Assembly (NCBI RefSeq): GCF_016862795.1
Contig: NZ_BONQ01000125.1
Span: 62,001 to 126,000 of the forward strand
Reading direction: 5' to 3'
Length of the DNA stretch: 64,000 nt
DNA from: Dactylosporangium siamense
GTDB lineage: Bacteria; Actinomycetota; Actinomycetes; Mycobacteriales; Micromonosporaceae
Below the pieces are notes generated by a model. It saw only the letters and a list, made by a program, of their open reading frames with translations, had not been told where the DNA came from and searched no databases. Each line of letters starts with the position of its first letter. The first letter of the stretch is position 1. The translations under genes were made by a program, and so were the position numbers. This document shows positions 40,857 to 51,100 of the stretch, piece after piece.

Positions 40857-42818
40857 GTGCTGCGACCATCCCGGCTGCTGCGCACCGGTGCCGTGCTCGG
40901 ACTCGCCACCATTCTGCTCGGCCTGACCGGCGTCAGCGTGGCGGGCTCGACCCGGACCCGGGCCTCGGCGAACGCCGCCGTCGCCGCGACCGCGCTGGCC
41001 GAGGCGTACGAGCTGGCCGACGACGCGGTGGCCCTCGAGGTGATCGCCGAGCAGCGGTACCGGCTGGCGGCCGGCGACGCGGCCCGCGAGACGGCCCGCG
41101 AACTGCACCGTGGCGCGGCCGGTGCGCTCGAGGTGGCGCTGCACGACGTCGAGCTGCGCGGCGCCCCCGCCGACCGGGACCTCGCGGCCAGGGTGCGCAC
41201 GCTGCACGAGTCCTACCTGAACTCCAAGGACCGGCTGTTCAACGCCGTCGACCGTGGGGACCAGGCAGCCGCGGCCCGCATCGACGAGACCGAGGTCGAC
41301 CCGGCCGCGGAGGAGATCGGCGGCCTGGTCCACAGCGCCTCGGCGGCCACCGCGGCCGAGGCGGCCGACGCGATGCGCGACCTGCACCGCGTCGAGGGCA
41401 TCGTCTTCACCGCCACGGCCTCGACGTTCGCCGTCGGGCTCGCGTTGCTGGTCGCGTTCGCCGTGATCGCGGGTGGCTACCAGCGCCGGCTGCTGCGGCA
41501 GGCGGCCGAGCACGAGTACCACGCCTCGCACGACGCGCTGACCGGCCTGCCGAACCGCACGCTGTTCACCGAACGCACCGCGGAGGCCCTGCTTGCCGCC
41601 GAGCCGGACGGCCGTGGCCTCGCGGTGCTGCTCCTGGACCTGGACCGGTTCAAGGAGGTGAACGACACCCTCGGTCACCAGTACGGCGACGAGCTGTTGC
41701 GGCAGGTCGCCGCCCGGACCACCGCGGCGCTGCGGGGCGGCGACATGGTCGCGCGGCTGGCCGGGGACGAGTTCGCGGTGCTGCTGCCCGGCGCTTCCGC
41801 CGCCGACGCCGCCGGCCTGGCCGCGCGGTTGCAGGGCGAGCTGCACCGCAGCTTCGCGCTCGACGACGTGGCGGTCGACGTCGAGGTGAGCATCGGCATC
41901 GCGGTCGCGCCGGAGCACGCCGCGGACACCGACGCGCTGCTGCGCTGCGCCGACATCGCCATGTACACGGCGAAGGACAGCAAGACCGGCGCGACGCTGT
42001 ACCGGCCGACCATGCACACCGAGGACGGCAACCGGCTCCTGCTGCTCGGCGACCTGCGCCGCGCCCTGGACGTCACGGACCAGCTCACCCTGCACTACCA
42101 GCCGAAGATCAGGCTCGACGACGGCCGGCCGTCCGGTGCCGAGGCGCTCGTGCGCTGGGCGCACCCGACGCGCGGGCCGATCCCACCGGCGGAGTTCATC
42201 CCGGTCGCGGAGACCACCGGCCTCATCACCCGGCTCACCCTGTACGTGCTGCGCCTCGCCGTCACGCAGGCCCGGACCTGGCTCGACGACGGGCTCGTCG
42301 TGCCGATCGCGGTCAACCTGTCGCCGCGCTGCCTGCTGGACCCCGAGCTGGTCGGCCACGTGACGCGGCTGCTGGAGGAGCACGATCTGCCCGCCGACCT
42401 GCTGCGCCTGGAGGTGACCGAGACGGCGGTCATGGCGAACCCGGCCCTCGCCACCGAGACGCTGGTCGCGCTGCACCGCCTGGGTGTGCGGCTGTCGATC
42501 GACGACTACGGCACCGGGTACTCGTCGATGGCGTACCTCAAGAGCCTGCCCGTCGACGAGCTGAAGGTCGACCGCACGTTCGTCATGCACATGGACGCCG
42601 ACCCGGAGGACGCGGTCCTGGTCCGCGGCGCGATCGAGCTCGGCCACAACCTCGGCATGTCGGTCGTCGCCGAGGGCGTGGAGGGCGCCGCGCACGTCGC
42701 CGCGCTGCAGGAGCTCGGCTGTGACGTTGCGCAGGGCTACCACTACGCCCGGCCGATGCCCCCGGCGGACCTGACCGCGTGGCTGCGGACCAGCGCCGCC
42801 ACGGCGCTGGTCCGCTAG
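40857..42818 (+). CDS. membrane GGDEF-EAL cyclic di-GMP protein
   Basis: A 653-residue signalling protein. Two membrane helices (about 8-30 and 180-203) enclose an extracytoplasmic helical sensor region. The GGDEF domain has LDLDRFKEVNDTLGH and the signature LAGDEF (302-306; first G replaced by A). An intact I-site, Arg293-x-x-Asp296, lies upstream. The EAL domain keeps Glu429 (GAEALVRWAHP), 'VNLSPRCLL', 'EVTETAVM' and 'IDDYGTGYSSM', so phosphodiesterase activity is expected. Cyclic di-GMP synthesis is possible with AGDEF. GTG 40857 is supported by AGGAGGA; ATG 40797 is rejected. The sensor signal is unknown. In Streptomyces cyclic di-GMP controls development. Confidence 0.92.
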   Translation: MLRPSRLLRTGAVLGLATILLGLTGVSVAGSTRTRASANAAVAATALAEAYELADDAVALEVIAEQRYRLAAGDAARETARELHRGAAGALEVALHDVELRGAPADRDLAARVRTLHESYLNSKDRLFNAVDRGDQAAAARIDETEVDPAAEEIGGLVHSASAATAAEAADAMRDLHRVEGIVFTATASTFAVGLALLVAFAVIAGGYQRRLLRQAAEHEYHASHDALTGLPNRTLFTERTAEALLAAEPDGRGLAVLLLDLDRFKEVNDTLGHQYGDELLRQVAARTTAALRGGDMVARLAGDEFAVLLPGASAADAAGLAARLQGELHRSFALDDVAVDVEVSIGIAVAPEHAADTDALLRCADIAMYTAKDSKTGATLYRPTMHTEDGNRLLLLGDLRRALDVTDQLTLHYQPKIRLDDGRPSGAEALVRWAHPTRGPIPPAEFIPVAETTGLITRLTLYVLRLAVTQARTWLDDGLVVPIAVNLSPRCLLDPELVGHVTRLLEEHDLPADLLRLEVTETAVMANPALATETLVALHRLGVRLSIDDYGTGYSSMAYLKSLPVDELKVDRTFVMHMDADPEDAVLVRGAIELGHNLGMSVVAEGVEGAAHVAALQELGCDVAQGYHYARPMPPADLTAWLRTSAATALVR

Positions 42819-42831
42819 TTCAAGGCCTGCG

Positions 42832-43614
42832 TCAGATCTTCGGCTGGGTGCGCTGGATCTTGCGGTGCTTCAGGCGCAGCTTGAACGGCATCGTGGCGCT
42901 CTCGATCTTCGTGGCCGTGGTCATCTTCGACACGCCGTCGGTGCGCTCCTCGAAGCGGATCGGCACCTCGATGATCGTCTGCCCGAGCTTGGTGGCCAGG
43001 AAGTGCATCTCGACCTGGAAGCTGTAGCCGTTGGACTGGACCCGGTCCAGGCCGATCGCCTGCAGCGCCTCCGCGCGCCAGATCTTGAACCCGGCGGTCA
43101 GGTCACGGATGCGCACCTGGAGCAGGGTGTGCACGTACAGGTTGGCCCAGCCGCTCAGCGCCCGCCGGTACAGCGGCCACTGCTCGTCGAGCTGTCCGCC
43201 GGGCACGTAGCGTGACCCGATGACCACACCGGCCCGGGTGGACAGCAGTGCGCCGAGCATGCCGGGCAGCGCCTCCGGCGGGTGGGACAGATCGGCGTCC
43301 ATCTGCGCGACGAACTTGGCGCCGCCCTCGAGGGCCTTGCCGATGCCGTCCACGTAGGCCCGGCCGAGGCCCTCCTTGCCGGGCCGGTGCACCACCCGGA
43401 TGCGTCCGGGGTGCTCGGTGGCCAGCTTCTCGGCCACCTCGCCGGTGCCGTCCGGCGAGTTGTCGTCGGCGATGAGGATGCTCAGCCCTGGCAGCGGCAG
43501 GGCGAACAGCCGCTCGACCAGCCGGGGCAGGTTGCCCGCCTCGTTGTAGGTCGGCACGACCACGGTCAGGGGCTCGTCACACCACGGCGACGGCAGCCGC
43601 ACTGGCTCGATCAT
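42832..43614 (-). CDS. polyprenol monophosphomannose synthase (GT2)
   Basis: A 260-residue family 2 glycosyltransferase of the Dpm1/Ppm1 type. The N-terminus LTVVVPTYNEAGNLPRLVE, the aspartate motif 'ILIADDNSPDGTGEVAE', the DxD-like 'FVAQMDADLSHPPEALPG' and the acceptor region 'IGSRYVPGG' are complete. It transfers mannose from GDP-mannose to polyprenyl phosphate at the inner face of the membrane, for lipomannan and protein mannosylation. The mycobacterial acyltransferase fusion is absent. ATG 43614 has GAGGATGG upstream. It is convergent to the GGDEF-EAL gene at only 13 bp. Confidence 0.93.
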   Translation of the reverse strand: MIEPVRLPSPWCDEPLTVVVPTYNEAGNLPRLVERLFALPLPGLSILIADDNSPDGTGEVAEKLATEHPGRIRVVHRPGKEGLGRAYVDGIGKALEGGAKFVAQMDADLSHPPEALPGMLGALLSTRAGVVIGSRYVPGGQLDEQWPLYRRALSGWANLYVHTLLQVRIRDLTAGFKIWRAEALQAIGLDRVQSNGYSFQVEMHFLATKLGQTIIEVPIRFEERTDGVSKMTTATKIESATMPFKLRLKHRKIQRTQPKI

Positions 43615-43665
43615 TACGGTGGACCATCCTCGGTTCGCCGGCGGGTTCAGAGGTAAAGGGTAGTC

Positions 43666-43706
43666 GGGCCGGGCCCGCCACCTGAGCACCGGGCCCCTCC
43701 CGGCCC
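43666..43706 (-). terminator. hairpin downstream of the antiporter gene
   Basis: GGGCCGGG (43666-43673) and CCCGGCCC (43699-43706) are complementary across a 25-nt loop. It lies between the antiporter stop and the mannosyltransferase start on the - strand. The loop is long, so the call is tentative. Confidence 0.5.
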
Positions 43707-43727
43707 CGTCGGCACCTCGGCGCTGGT

Positions 43728-44810
43728 CTATGGGCTGGCGGCGAGGAACAGGAACGCGGCGCAGATGGACAGGTGTACCGCGGCCTGCAGCAGCGTGGCG
43801 CGACCGGGCATGACGGTGAGGACGCCGACACCCGCGGTGAGGGTGAGCAACACGATCTGGGTGGCGCCGAGGCCGAGGATCAGCGGCCCGTTGAGCCAGA
43901 TCGAGGCGACCGCGATCGCGGGGATGGTCAGCCCGATGCTCGCGATGGCGGAGCCGAGGGCGAGGTTGAGGCTGATCTGGACCCGGTCGCGGCGCGCGTT
44001 GCGGACGGCCGCGAGGGTCTCCGGCAGCAGGATCAGCACGGCGATCACGACACCGACGAAGGAATGGGGGAACCCGAAGCGGGCGACGCCGGCCTCGATC
44101 GAGCCGGACTCGACCTTCGCCAGCCCGACGACCGCCACGAGCGCGACGATGAGCAGGGCGAGGCTGGTGAGGGCCTGGCGCATGGAGGGAAGCTCGGCGT
44201 GGTCATCGGGTGGGCCGGCGACGGGCAGGAAGTAGTCCCGGTGCCGCACGTTCTGGACCACCACGAACAGCGCGTACAGCGTGAGCGACGCGACCGCGGC
44301 GAACGCCAGCTGCGGGCCGGTGAACTGCGGCGCCGGCGCGCTGGTGGTGAAGGTCGGCAGGACCATGCTGAGGGTGGCCAGGGTGATGACGGCGGCCAGG
44401 GCCGCGCCGGTGCCCTCGGCGTTGAACACCGCGACGTGGCTGCGCAGCGCGGTCACCAGCAGCGACAACCCCGCGATGCCGTTGCAGGTGATCATGACCG
44501 CGGCGAAGACGGTGTCCCGGGCGAGGGTCGCGGTGCCGGAGCCGCCGGAGACCATGAGGGTGATGATCAGGCCGACCTCGATCACGGTGACCGCCACCGC
44601 GAGGATGAGCGACCCGAACGGCTCCCCGACGCGGTGCGCGACGACCTCGGCGTGGTGGACGGCGGCGAGCACCGACCCGGCCAGCAGCGCCACCACGACG
44701 ATCTCGACGGGGATCGGCATGTTGCGGCCCCACACCGCGGCGAGGACGCCGAGCGCGAGCGGCGGCAGGACGACGGCCGAACGGTTCAGCGATGCACCCA
44801 CGGCGGGCAT
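43728..44810 (-). CDS. calcium/cation:proton antiporter, CaCA superfamily
   Basis: A 360-residue membrane protein with about eleven hydrophobic helices in two homologous halves. The signature 'HHAEVVAHRVGEPFGSLILA' with 'TVIEVGLIITLM' in the first half, and 'ILLPETLAAVRNARRDRVQI' with 'LNLALGSAIASIGLTIPAIA' in the second, match the alpha-repeats of ChaA-like exchangers. It probably expels Ca2+ or Na+ in exchange for protons. Start choice is uncertain: ATG 44810, 44846 and 44873 are in frame; 44810 keeps the N-terminus short. The gene is divergent from a purine permease. Confidence 0.88.
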   Translation of the reverse strand: MPAVGASLNRSAVVLPPLALGVLAAVWGRNMPIPVEIVVVALLAGSVLAAVHHAEVVAHRVGEPFGSLILAVAVTVIEVGLIITLMVSGGSGTATLARDTVFAAVMITCNGIAGLSLLVTALRSHVAVFNAEGTGAALAAVITLATLSMVLPTFTTSAPAPQFTGPQLAFAAVASLTLYALFVVVQNVRHRDYFLPVAGPPDDHAELPSMRQALTSLALLIVALVAVVGLAKVESGSIEAGVARFGFPHSFVGVVIAVLILLPETLAAVRNARRDRVQISLNLALGSAIASIGLTIPAIAVASIWLNGPLILGLGATQIVLLTLTAGVGVLTVMPGRATLLQAAVHLSICAAFLFLAASP

Positions 44811-44909
44811 CTGACCGCCGTTGCCAGCATGAAACCTGCGTCCCATTGAATCCCGCGCCGCAGGTGGGATCATCGCGCGTCAGGGGGTATCTGTCAGCAG
44901 GGAGGCTCA

Positions 44910-46385
44910 ATGGACGAACCGTCCGCCGGTGCGGGGACCACCGCGACCAGACCGGCGCCGCACAGCGGCTTCGACCGGTTCTTCGAAATCAGTGCACGCG
45001 GCTCGACGCTGAGCCGGGAGATCCGGGGCGGCCTCGCCACGTTCTTCACGATGGCCTACATCGTGGTGCTCAACCCGCTCATTCTCGGCAGCGGCGTCGA
45101 CAGCACCGGCGGCAAGCTCGCGCTCGCCGCGGTCGCCTCCGCGACGGCCCTCGTCGCGGGCGTGATGACCATCCTGATGGGGGTCGTCGCCCGGTTCCCG
45201 CTCGCGCTCGCCGCCGGGCTCGGCGTCAACGCGCTCGTCGCGTTCGAGATCGCACCCCAGATGACCTGGGCCGACGCCATGGGCCTGGTGGTCATCGAGG
45301 GCGTGCTCATCGCGATCCTGGTGCTCACCGGCCTGCGCACGGCCGTGTTCCGGGCCGTGCCGACCCAGCTCAAGACCGCCATCGGCGTCGGTATCGGGCT
45401 GTTCCTGGCGCTCATCGGCTTCGTCGACGCCGGGTTCGTGCGCCGGGTGCCCGACGCGGCGAACACGACGGTCCCGGTCGGGCTCGGCATCGGTGGCAAG
45501 CTGATCAGCTGGCCGGCCCTCGCGTTCTGCGTCGGGCTGCTGCTCACCGTCGTCCTGGTGGTGCGCAAGGTGCGCGGTGCGATCCTCATCGGCATCCTCG
45601 CCTCCACCGTGCTCGCGATCGTCATCGAGGCGATCGCGAAGGCGGGCCCGTCGTTCGTTGACGGCAAGCCCAACCCCAAGGGCTGGAGCCTCAACGTCCC
45701 CGTCCTGCCGGACAAGGTCATCGACAAGCCCGACCTGTCGCTGCTGGGCCACTTCAACGTCCTGCACTCGTGGCAGACCGCCGGTTTCCTGATCGTGCTC
45801 ATGTTCGTGTTCACCCTGCTCATCACCGACTTCTTCGACACGATGGGCACGATGGTCGCGGTGGCGCAGGAGGGCGACCTGCTCGACGCGGAGGGCATGC
45901 CGCCACGCACCCGCGAGATCCTGCTCGTCGACTCGATCGCCGCGGCCGCCGGCGGCGCCGCCAGCACGTCGAGCAACACCACCTACATCGAGAGCGCGTC
46001 AGGCGTCGCCGAGGGCGCCCGCACGGGCGTGGCGAGCCTGGTGACCGGCGCGCTGTTCCTGGTGGCGATGTTCTTCGCGCCGCTGGTGACGGTGGTGCCG
46101 TTCGAGGCGGCGTCGGTCGCCCTGGTGGTCGTCGGCTTCCTGATGATGACGGCCGTGCGCACCATCGACTGGTCCGACTACGAGATCGCGCTGCCCGCGT
46201 TCCTCGCGATCGTGATCATGCCGTTCACGTATTCGATCTCCAACGGCATCGGCGCCGGCATCGTCTCCTACGTGGTGATCAAGGTGGCCGCTGGCAAGCC
46301 CCGCGAGGTGCATCCGCTGCTGTACGGGGTCGCGGCGCTGTTCATCGTGTACTTCCTGCGCGGCCCCCTGGAGGCGCTGTCCTGA
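44910..46385 (+). CDS. NCS2-family purine permease (AzgA/GhxP-like)
   Basis: A 491-residue proton symporter with about 12-14 helices. 'REIRGGLATFFTMAYIVVLN', 'ALAAGLGVNALVAF', 'TDFFDTMGTMVAVAQEGD' and 'SSNTTYIESASGVAEGARTG' are the AzgA subgroup hallmarks, which carry hypoxanthine, guanine or adenine. GGGAGG stands before the ATG. No purine enzyme or riboswitch is adjacent. The 3' end overlaps the alpha/beta hydrolase gene by 44 bp in antisense. Exact substrate is not deducible. Confidence 0.92.
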   Translation: MDEPSAGAGTTATRPAPHSGFDRFFEISARGSTLSREIRGGLATFFTMAYIVVLNPLILGSGVDSTGGKLALAAVASATALVAGVMTILMGVVARFPLALAAGLGVNALVAFEIAPQMTWADAMGLVVIEGVLIAILVLTGLRTAVFRAVPTQLKTAIGVGIGLFLALIGFVDAGFVRRVPDAANTTVPVGLGIGGKLISWPALAFCVGLLLTVVLVVRKVRGAILIGILASTVLAIVIEAIAKAGPSFVDGKPNPKGWSLNVPVLPDKVIDKPDLSLLGHFNVLHSWQTAGFLIVLMFVFTLLITDFFDTMGTMVAVAQEGDLLDAEGMPPRTREILLVDSIAAAAGGAASTSSNTTYIESASGVAEGARTGVASLVTGALFLVAMFFAPLVTVVPFEAASVALVVVGFLMMTAVRTIDWSDYEIALPAFLAIVIMPFTYSISNGIGAGIVSYVVIKVAAGKPREVHPLLYGVAALFIVYFLRGPLEALS

Positions 46386-47607
46386 CCCATTCGGCGACGA
46401 GGCTGACCACGGCCCGGTCCACGTGCTGGGCCGGCTCGTACTCCGCCGGCGTCGACGGCCCCTTGCCTGGGAAGAACAGGTGGTTGCCGGCGTCGTGGAC
46501 GTGGAAGGTGACGTCGGGGCGGTGCGCCAGCCCCGACCGCCAGCGGGTGAGGTCGTCGGCGACCGTCACCTGGTAGTCGCGGGCGCCCTGGACGAGCAGC
46601 ATCGGCACGTCCAGGGCGGCCGCGGCGGTGACCGGGTCGTGGTCGCGCAGGTCCAGCCAGAACGACGCGGGCAGGCCGAACGGCAGGTCGGCGGCGGGCG
46701 TGGCCGGGGTCAGCGGTCCGTCGACCAGCGCGGCCTGCCGGGTGATCGTCGCCACGGCCGCGTCGGACTCGGGGCCGGGCCGCAGGGCGGCGAGATACCG
46801 CACGACCCGCTCGGCCGAGCGCTGCATCGGCTGCGCCTCCGCGGCCAGCAGGACCAGGCCGGCGACGGTGGGATCGGCGGCCGCCACCCGAGGGGCCACC
46901 TTGCCGCCCAGGCTGTGCCCGAGGACGAACACCCGGCCGGGGTCGACGGCGGGCTGCCGGCGCAGGAGGTCCACGGCCGCGACCGCGTGCGGCACGTATT
47001 CGTCGAACACCGTGAAGCCCGGCGCCGACACGTGCGGGTGGGTGTGGGTGACCTTGTCGAACCGCAGGACCGCCACGCCCCTGCTGGCCAGGCCCCAGGC
47101 CAGGTCCTTGAGCGGCTTGTTGGCCCCGGTGGTGGCGTCGCGGTCGAACGGCCCGCCGCCGCTGAGCAGCACGACACCCGGATGCGTGCCCCGGCCACGT
47201 GGCAGGCTGACGGTCCCGGCCACGGTGAGCGGTCCGGTCCCCAGAGTGACGTCGTGCTCGGCGAACCGGCGTGGCTTCGCGTAGCTCGGCGGCGCCCAGG
47301 TCGCGGTCGCCGGGGCGAGCCGCAGGCCGTGCAGCCGGCCGTCCCCGTCGACGGACATCACGACGGTGAGCCCGCCGTGCTCGCAGATCACCGGCACGCT
47401 GGCGCGGACCAGCCCGGACCCCATCGGCTCGGTCGCCGGCGTGCCCACGGTGCGGACCGCGCCGCGCCGCTGGATCTCGACCAGCCATGCCATCCGGACG
47501 GTCTCGCCGGAGACCGCGGCCCGCAGCGGCGCCGCGAACCGGTCCTCCAGTGGGCCGAACTGTCCGGTCCGGATCAGCTCGACGACCTCCAGCGCAACCG
47601 TTCTCAT
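46342..47607 (-). CDS. alpha/beta hydrolase
   Basis: A 421-residue protein. About the first 130 residues form a DUF3887-like cystatin-fold domain ('AVSGETVRMAWLVEIQRRGA'). The hydrolase part has 'GVVLLSGGGPFDRDATTG' (oxyanion region), the nucleophile elbow GHSLGG, the acid in 'LLVQGARDYQV' and the His in 'VHDAGNHLFFPG'. Similar proteins act as bacterial acyl-esterases or peptidases. It is not secreted by any visible signal. It diverges from an ArsR-type gene by 34 bp, a pairing frequent in actinomycetes, so control by that regulator is likely. The 3' end overlaps the permease gene by 44 bp. Confidence 0.9.
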   Translation of the reverse strand: MRTVALEVVELIRTGQFGPLEDRFAAPLRAAVSGETVRMAWLVEIQRRGAVRTVGTPATEPMGSGLVRASVPVICEHGGLTVVMSVDGDGRLHGLRLAPATATWAPPSYAKPRRFAEHDVTLGTGPLTVAGTVSLPRGRGTHPGVVLLSGGGPFDRDATTGANKPLKDLAWGLASRGVAVLRFDKVTHTHPHVSAPGFTVFDEYVPHAVAAVDLLRRQPAVDPGRVFVLGHSLGGKVAPRVAAADPTVAGLVLLAAEAQPMQRSAERVVRYLAALRPGPESDAAVATITRQAALVDGPLTPATPAADLPFGLPASFWLDLRDHDPVTAAAALDVPMLLVQGARDYQVTVADDLTRWRSGLAHRPDVTFHVHDAGNHLFFPGKGPSTPAEYEPAQHVDRAVVSLVAEWVRTAPPGGRAGSTR

Positions 47608-47628
47608 ACTTGCGAACGGTAGCAGATG

Positions 47629-47634
47629 TAGGAT
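47629..47634 (+). promoter_or_regulatory. -10 element of a leaderless gene
   Basis: TAGGAT is followed by seven nt and ATG 47642. No Shine-Dalgarno sequence is visible. The short gap to the divergent hydrolase start implies that both promoters overlap. Confidence 0.6.
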
Positions 47635-47641
47635 CGGTGCG

Positions 47642-48184
47642 ATGGACCCGCTGGAACTGCTCGCGCACCCCGTCAGGCTGCGCGTCGTCCACGCGATGCG
47701 CGGTGGGCGGACGCTCACGACGTCGCAGCTGTGCGACCGGCTCCCGGACGTGTCGAAGGCCACCGTGTATCGCCACATCGACCTGCTGTGCGACGGCGGT
47801 GTCCTCGAGGTCGCCGTCGAGCGGCGGGTCCGCGGCGCCGTCGAGCGCCTCTACCGGCTGCGCCCGGACCGGGCCGTCATCGACGCCGGCACGCTGTCGT
47901 TGGACGACTACCGGCGCAGCTTCGGCATCGCCATGGCCGCGCTGCTCGCCGAGTTCGACGCCTACCTCGGCCGCGACCCCGACCCGGCCACCGACCTGGT
48001 GGGCTACCGGCAGCACGCCGTGTGGCTCAGCCGCGACGAGCTGCTGGAGCTGATCGGGGAGATGCGCCGGGCCATCCTGCCCAGACTGGCGAACCAGGCC
48101 ACGCCGCAGCGGTCGCAGTACCTGCTGAGCCCGATCCTCTTTCCCATCGACGAGCCGCTGGACGCCGCCGACAACGACGGCTGA
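47642..48184 (+). CDS. ArsR-like helix-turn-helix regulator
   Basis: A 180-residue winged-helix regulator. The DNA-binding part is 'MDPLELLAHPVRLRVVHAMR', 'LTTSQLCDRLPDVSKATVYRH' and 'VAVERRVRGAVERLYRL'. The C-terminal half is helical, as in the DUF6-type or YdfF-like regulators that partner hydrolases. No metal-binding cysteines are present. The start is ATG 47642, preceded by the leaderless-type TAGGAT. Divergence from the alpha/beta hydrolase gene suggests control of that gene. The SARP gene starts 13 bp after the stop with its own -10. Confidence 0.88.
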   Translation: MDPLELLAHPVRLRVVHAMRGGRTLTTSQLCDRLPDVSKATVYRHIDLLCDGGVLEVAVERRVRGAVERLYRLRPDRAVIDAGTLSLDDYRRSFGIAMAALLAEFDAYLGRDPDPATDLVGYRQHAVWLSRDELLELIGEMRRAILPRLANQATPQRSQYLLSPILFPIDEPLDAADNDG

Positions 48185-48185
48185 C

Positions 48186-48191
48186 TAACCT
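48186..48191 (+). promoter_or_regulatory. -10 element of a leaderless gene
   Basis: TAACCT ends six nt before GTG 48198, with no ribosome site. It overlaps the end of the preceding ArsR-type gene region. Confidence 0.6.
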
Positions 48192-48197
48192 GGGCCC

Positions 48198-51100
48198 GTG
48201 ACCGTGGAGCTGATCCTGCTGGGGCGGGTGTCCTACCGGGGGCGGGAGATCGTCGGCCCCCGGCAGTGCGCCCTGCTCGCGCTGCTCGCCGGCGACCTGC
48301 GGACCGGCTGCGGCACCGGGCGGCTGGTCGACGGGCTGTGGCCGGACGAGCGGCCGGAGCACCCGGCGAAGGCGCTGCAGGTCATCGTGTCGAGGGCCCG
48401 CGCACAGGCGGGCGCCGACATCATCGTGCGCACCGCGGTCGGCTATCGATTGGCCGTGCCGGCGGCGCAGCTGGACACATCCGCCGCGCTGCTGCACGCC
48501 TCGGCGGCCGCCGAGCTGGACCGCGCGGGCGATCACGGTGGTGCGCTCGCGAGCGCCGAGGCCGGGCTGGCCCTGTGGGCGGCGGCCGAACCCGGCGATC
48601 CCGGCGACACCGACCCGCTGTCCGTGCTGCGCGCCGAGCGGGAGGAGACGCGGCAGTCGCTGCTGGCCGCCCGCGCCCTGGCGCTGTCCCGGCTCGGCCG
48701 GCACGCCGAGGCCGTCGGGCCCCTCATCGACCTGGCCGGGCAGCGTCCCCACGACGAGACGGTCCTGCTGGAGCTGCTGCGCGCCGAGGCGGCCACGGCC
48801 GGCCAGGCGGCCGCGCTCGACAGGTACGAGACCTACCGCGGGCGGCTGCGCGAGCAGCTCGGCACCGACCCCGGCCACGCCCTGCGGGAGGCACACCGGG
48901 AACTGCTGCGCGACGAGGCACCCGCGACCGTGCGGCGCGGCGTCCCGCACGACCCCAACCCGCTGCTGGGCCGCGACGACGACATCGCCGCGGTGACGGC
49001 GCTGCTCACCACGGCGCGGGTCACGTCCGTGGTCGGCACCGGCGGGCTCGGCAAGACCCGGCTCGCCTACGCGGTGAGCCGCCAGGCACCGCAGCCGGTC
49101 GTGCACCTGGTCGCGCTCGCCGGGGTCGCCGCCGACACCGACGTCGCCCAGGAGGTCGCGACGGCGCTCGGCGCCCTCAGCGACGGGCGCCCGGCGGAGG
49201 TCAGGATCGTCGACGCGCTCGGCACCGGGCCGGCGCTGCTGGTGCTGGACAACTGCGAGCACGTGCTGCGGGGCGTGGCCGACCTGGTCCAGGCGCTGGT
49301 GTCCGCGACCCGGGACCTGCGGGTGCTGACCACCAGCCGGGCGCCGCTCGGGCTGTCCTCGGAGTCGGTGTATCCGCTGCCCGAGCTGCGCCTGGACACC
49401 ACCGTCGAACTGTTCCAGCAGCGGGCGCGGGCGGCCCGGCCGGGCGCCGACGTCCCCACGGCAGCGGTGCGGGAGGTGTGCGCCCACCTCGACGGCCTGC
49501 CTCTGGCGGTGGAACTGGCCGCGGCCCGGGTCCGGGTCATGTCGGTGGCCGAGATCGCCCACGGCCTGGACGACCGGTTCGCCCTGCTGCGCGGCGGGGC
49601 CCGGGACGCGCCGGCGCGGCACCACACGCTGCACGCCGTGATCGACTGGAGCTGGAACCTGCTGGAACCCTCCGGCCGGGCGGCGATGCGGGCCCTGTCG
49701 GTCTTCCCCGGCGGGTTCACCGCCGGCGCCGCCCGGCACGTCCTCGGCGACGGCGACGTCGTGTCGGCGCTCGCCCAGCTCGCCGACCAGTCGCTGCTGA
49801 AGGTCACCGACACCCCGTCCGGCACCCGGTTCCGGATGCTGGAGACCGTCCGCGAGTTCAGCACCGCACACCGGGAGCGGGCCGCCGAGACCGCGGCGGC
49901 CATCGACGGGCTGCTGGCGTGGGCCCGGGAGTTCGGCGTCACGCACGCCGGCGCGGTCTTCGGCACCGACTTCCTCCCGGCCGTCCTGCTGATCCGGGCC
50001 GACCGGGACAACCTCGTGCTGGCGCTGCGCCACGCGCTCGACCGCGAGGACGGCGCGTCGGTCGCCGCGACCGCGGCGATCCTGGCCGGGCTGTGGACCA
50101 TCGAGTCGAACTTCGCGGGGATGACGGCCCTCGCCGAGCAGACCACCTGGATCCTGTCGCACGCCCGGCCGGCACCCGAACTGCTCGCGGCGACCCACAC
50201 CGCGGTGCTGCTGTGCGCGTTGTGGGTGTACCTCATGCGGGGCCCCGTCCCGGTGCGGCTGCTCGTCACCCTGCGCCGGCTGCCGCCGGCCCCGCCGGGC
50301 ACGCTGATGGGCGCCGCCGACACGGTCGCGCGGGCGCTGACCGCGGACCTGGACTCGCTGCGGGTGCTGTGCGACAGCGACGATCCGCTGCTGGCCGGCG
50401 TGGCCAACGGCGCCGCCAGCTACGTCTACGAGCGGCAGCAGGACATCGACGGCGGGCTGCGGGCCGCCAGGACGATGCTCACCGCGTTCCGCGGCCAGGC
50501 GACGCCGTGGATGCGGGCGGTGGCGCACTCCCGGGTCGGGGAGCTGTGCCTCTACGTCGGCCGCGGCGAGGAGGCCCGCGAACACCTGGCGGCGACCCTC
50601 GCGGTGCTGGACGACCTGCGGGAGCCCGGGGTGGCGTCGAGCGCCTCCCGGATGCGCGGCGCGATGGCCATGGCCCACCTGCAGCGCGGCGCACTCGACG
50701 AGGCGGAGGACTGGCTCGAACAGACGCTGGGCGAGGGCGGCACGGACACCGACACGCTCACGTTCGGGGCCGGGATCCGCGCGGAGATCCTGCTCGCCCG
50801 CGGCGACGTCGACGGCGGGCTGCGGCTGTGGCACAGGATCGCCGATCGGCTCCGCGACACCGCCGCCGGCGGTGACCTGCCGGGCTCGGCGGCGTGGGCA
50901 CTGGAGGTGCAGGCCACGACGGTGCTGGCGCACGCCCAGCACGACCGGCTGGACCTGGTCCGGGACATCGCCGGTGACCTGCCGCGGCTGCTGTCGCGGG
51001 TGCTCACCGCGCCCGACGCCCGCACCGACGTGGGCGACGCGATCCGCGGCGCGCTGCTGCTCGCCCTCGCCGTGGTCGACCTCGACCCCCGGCACCGCAC

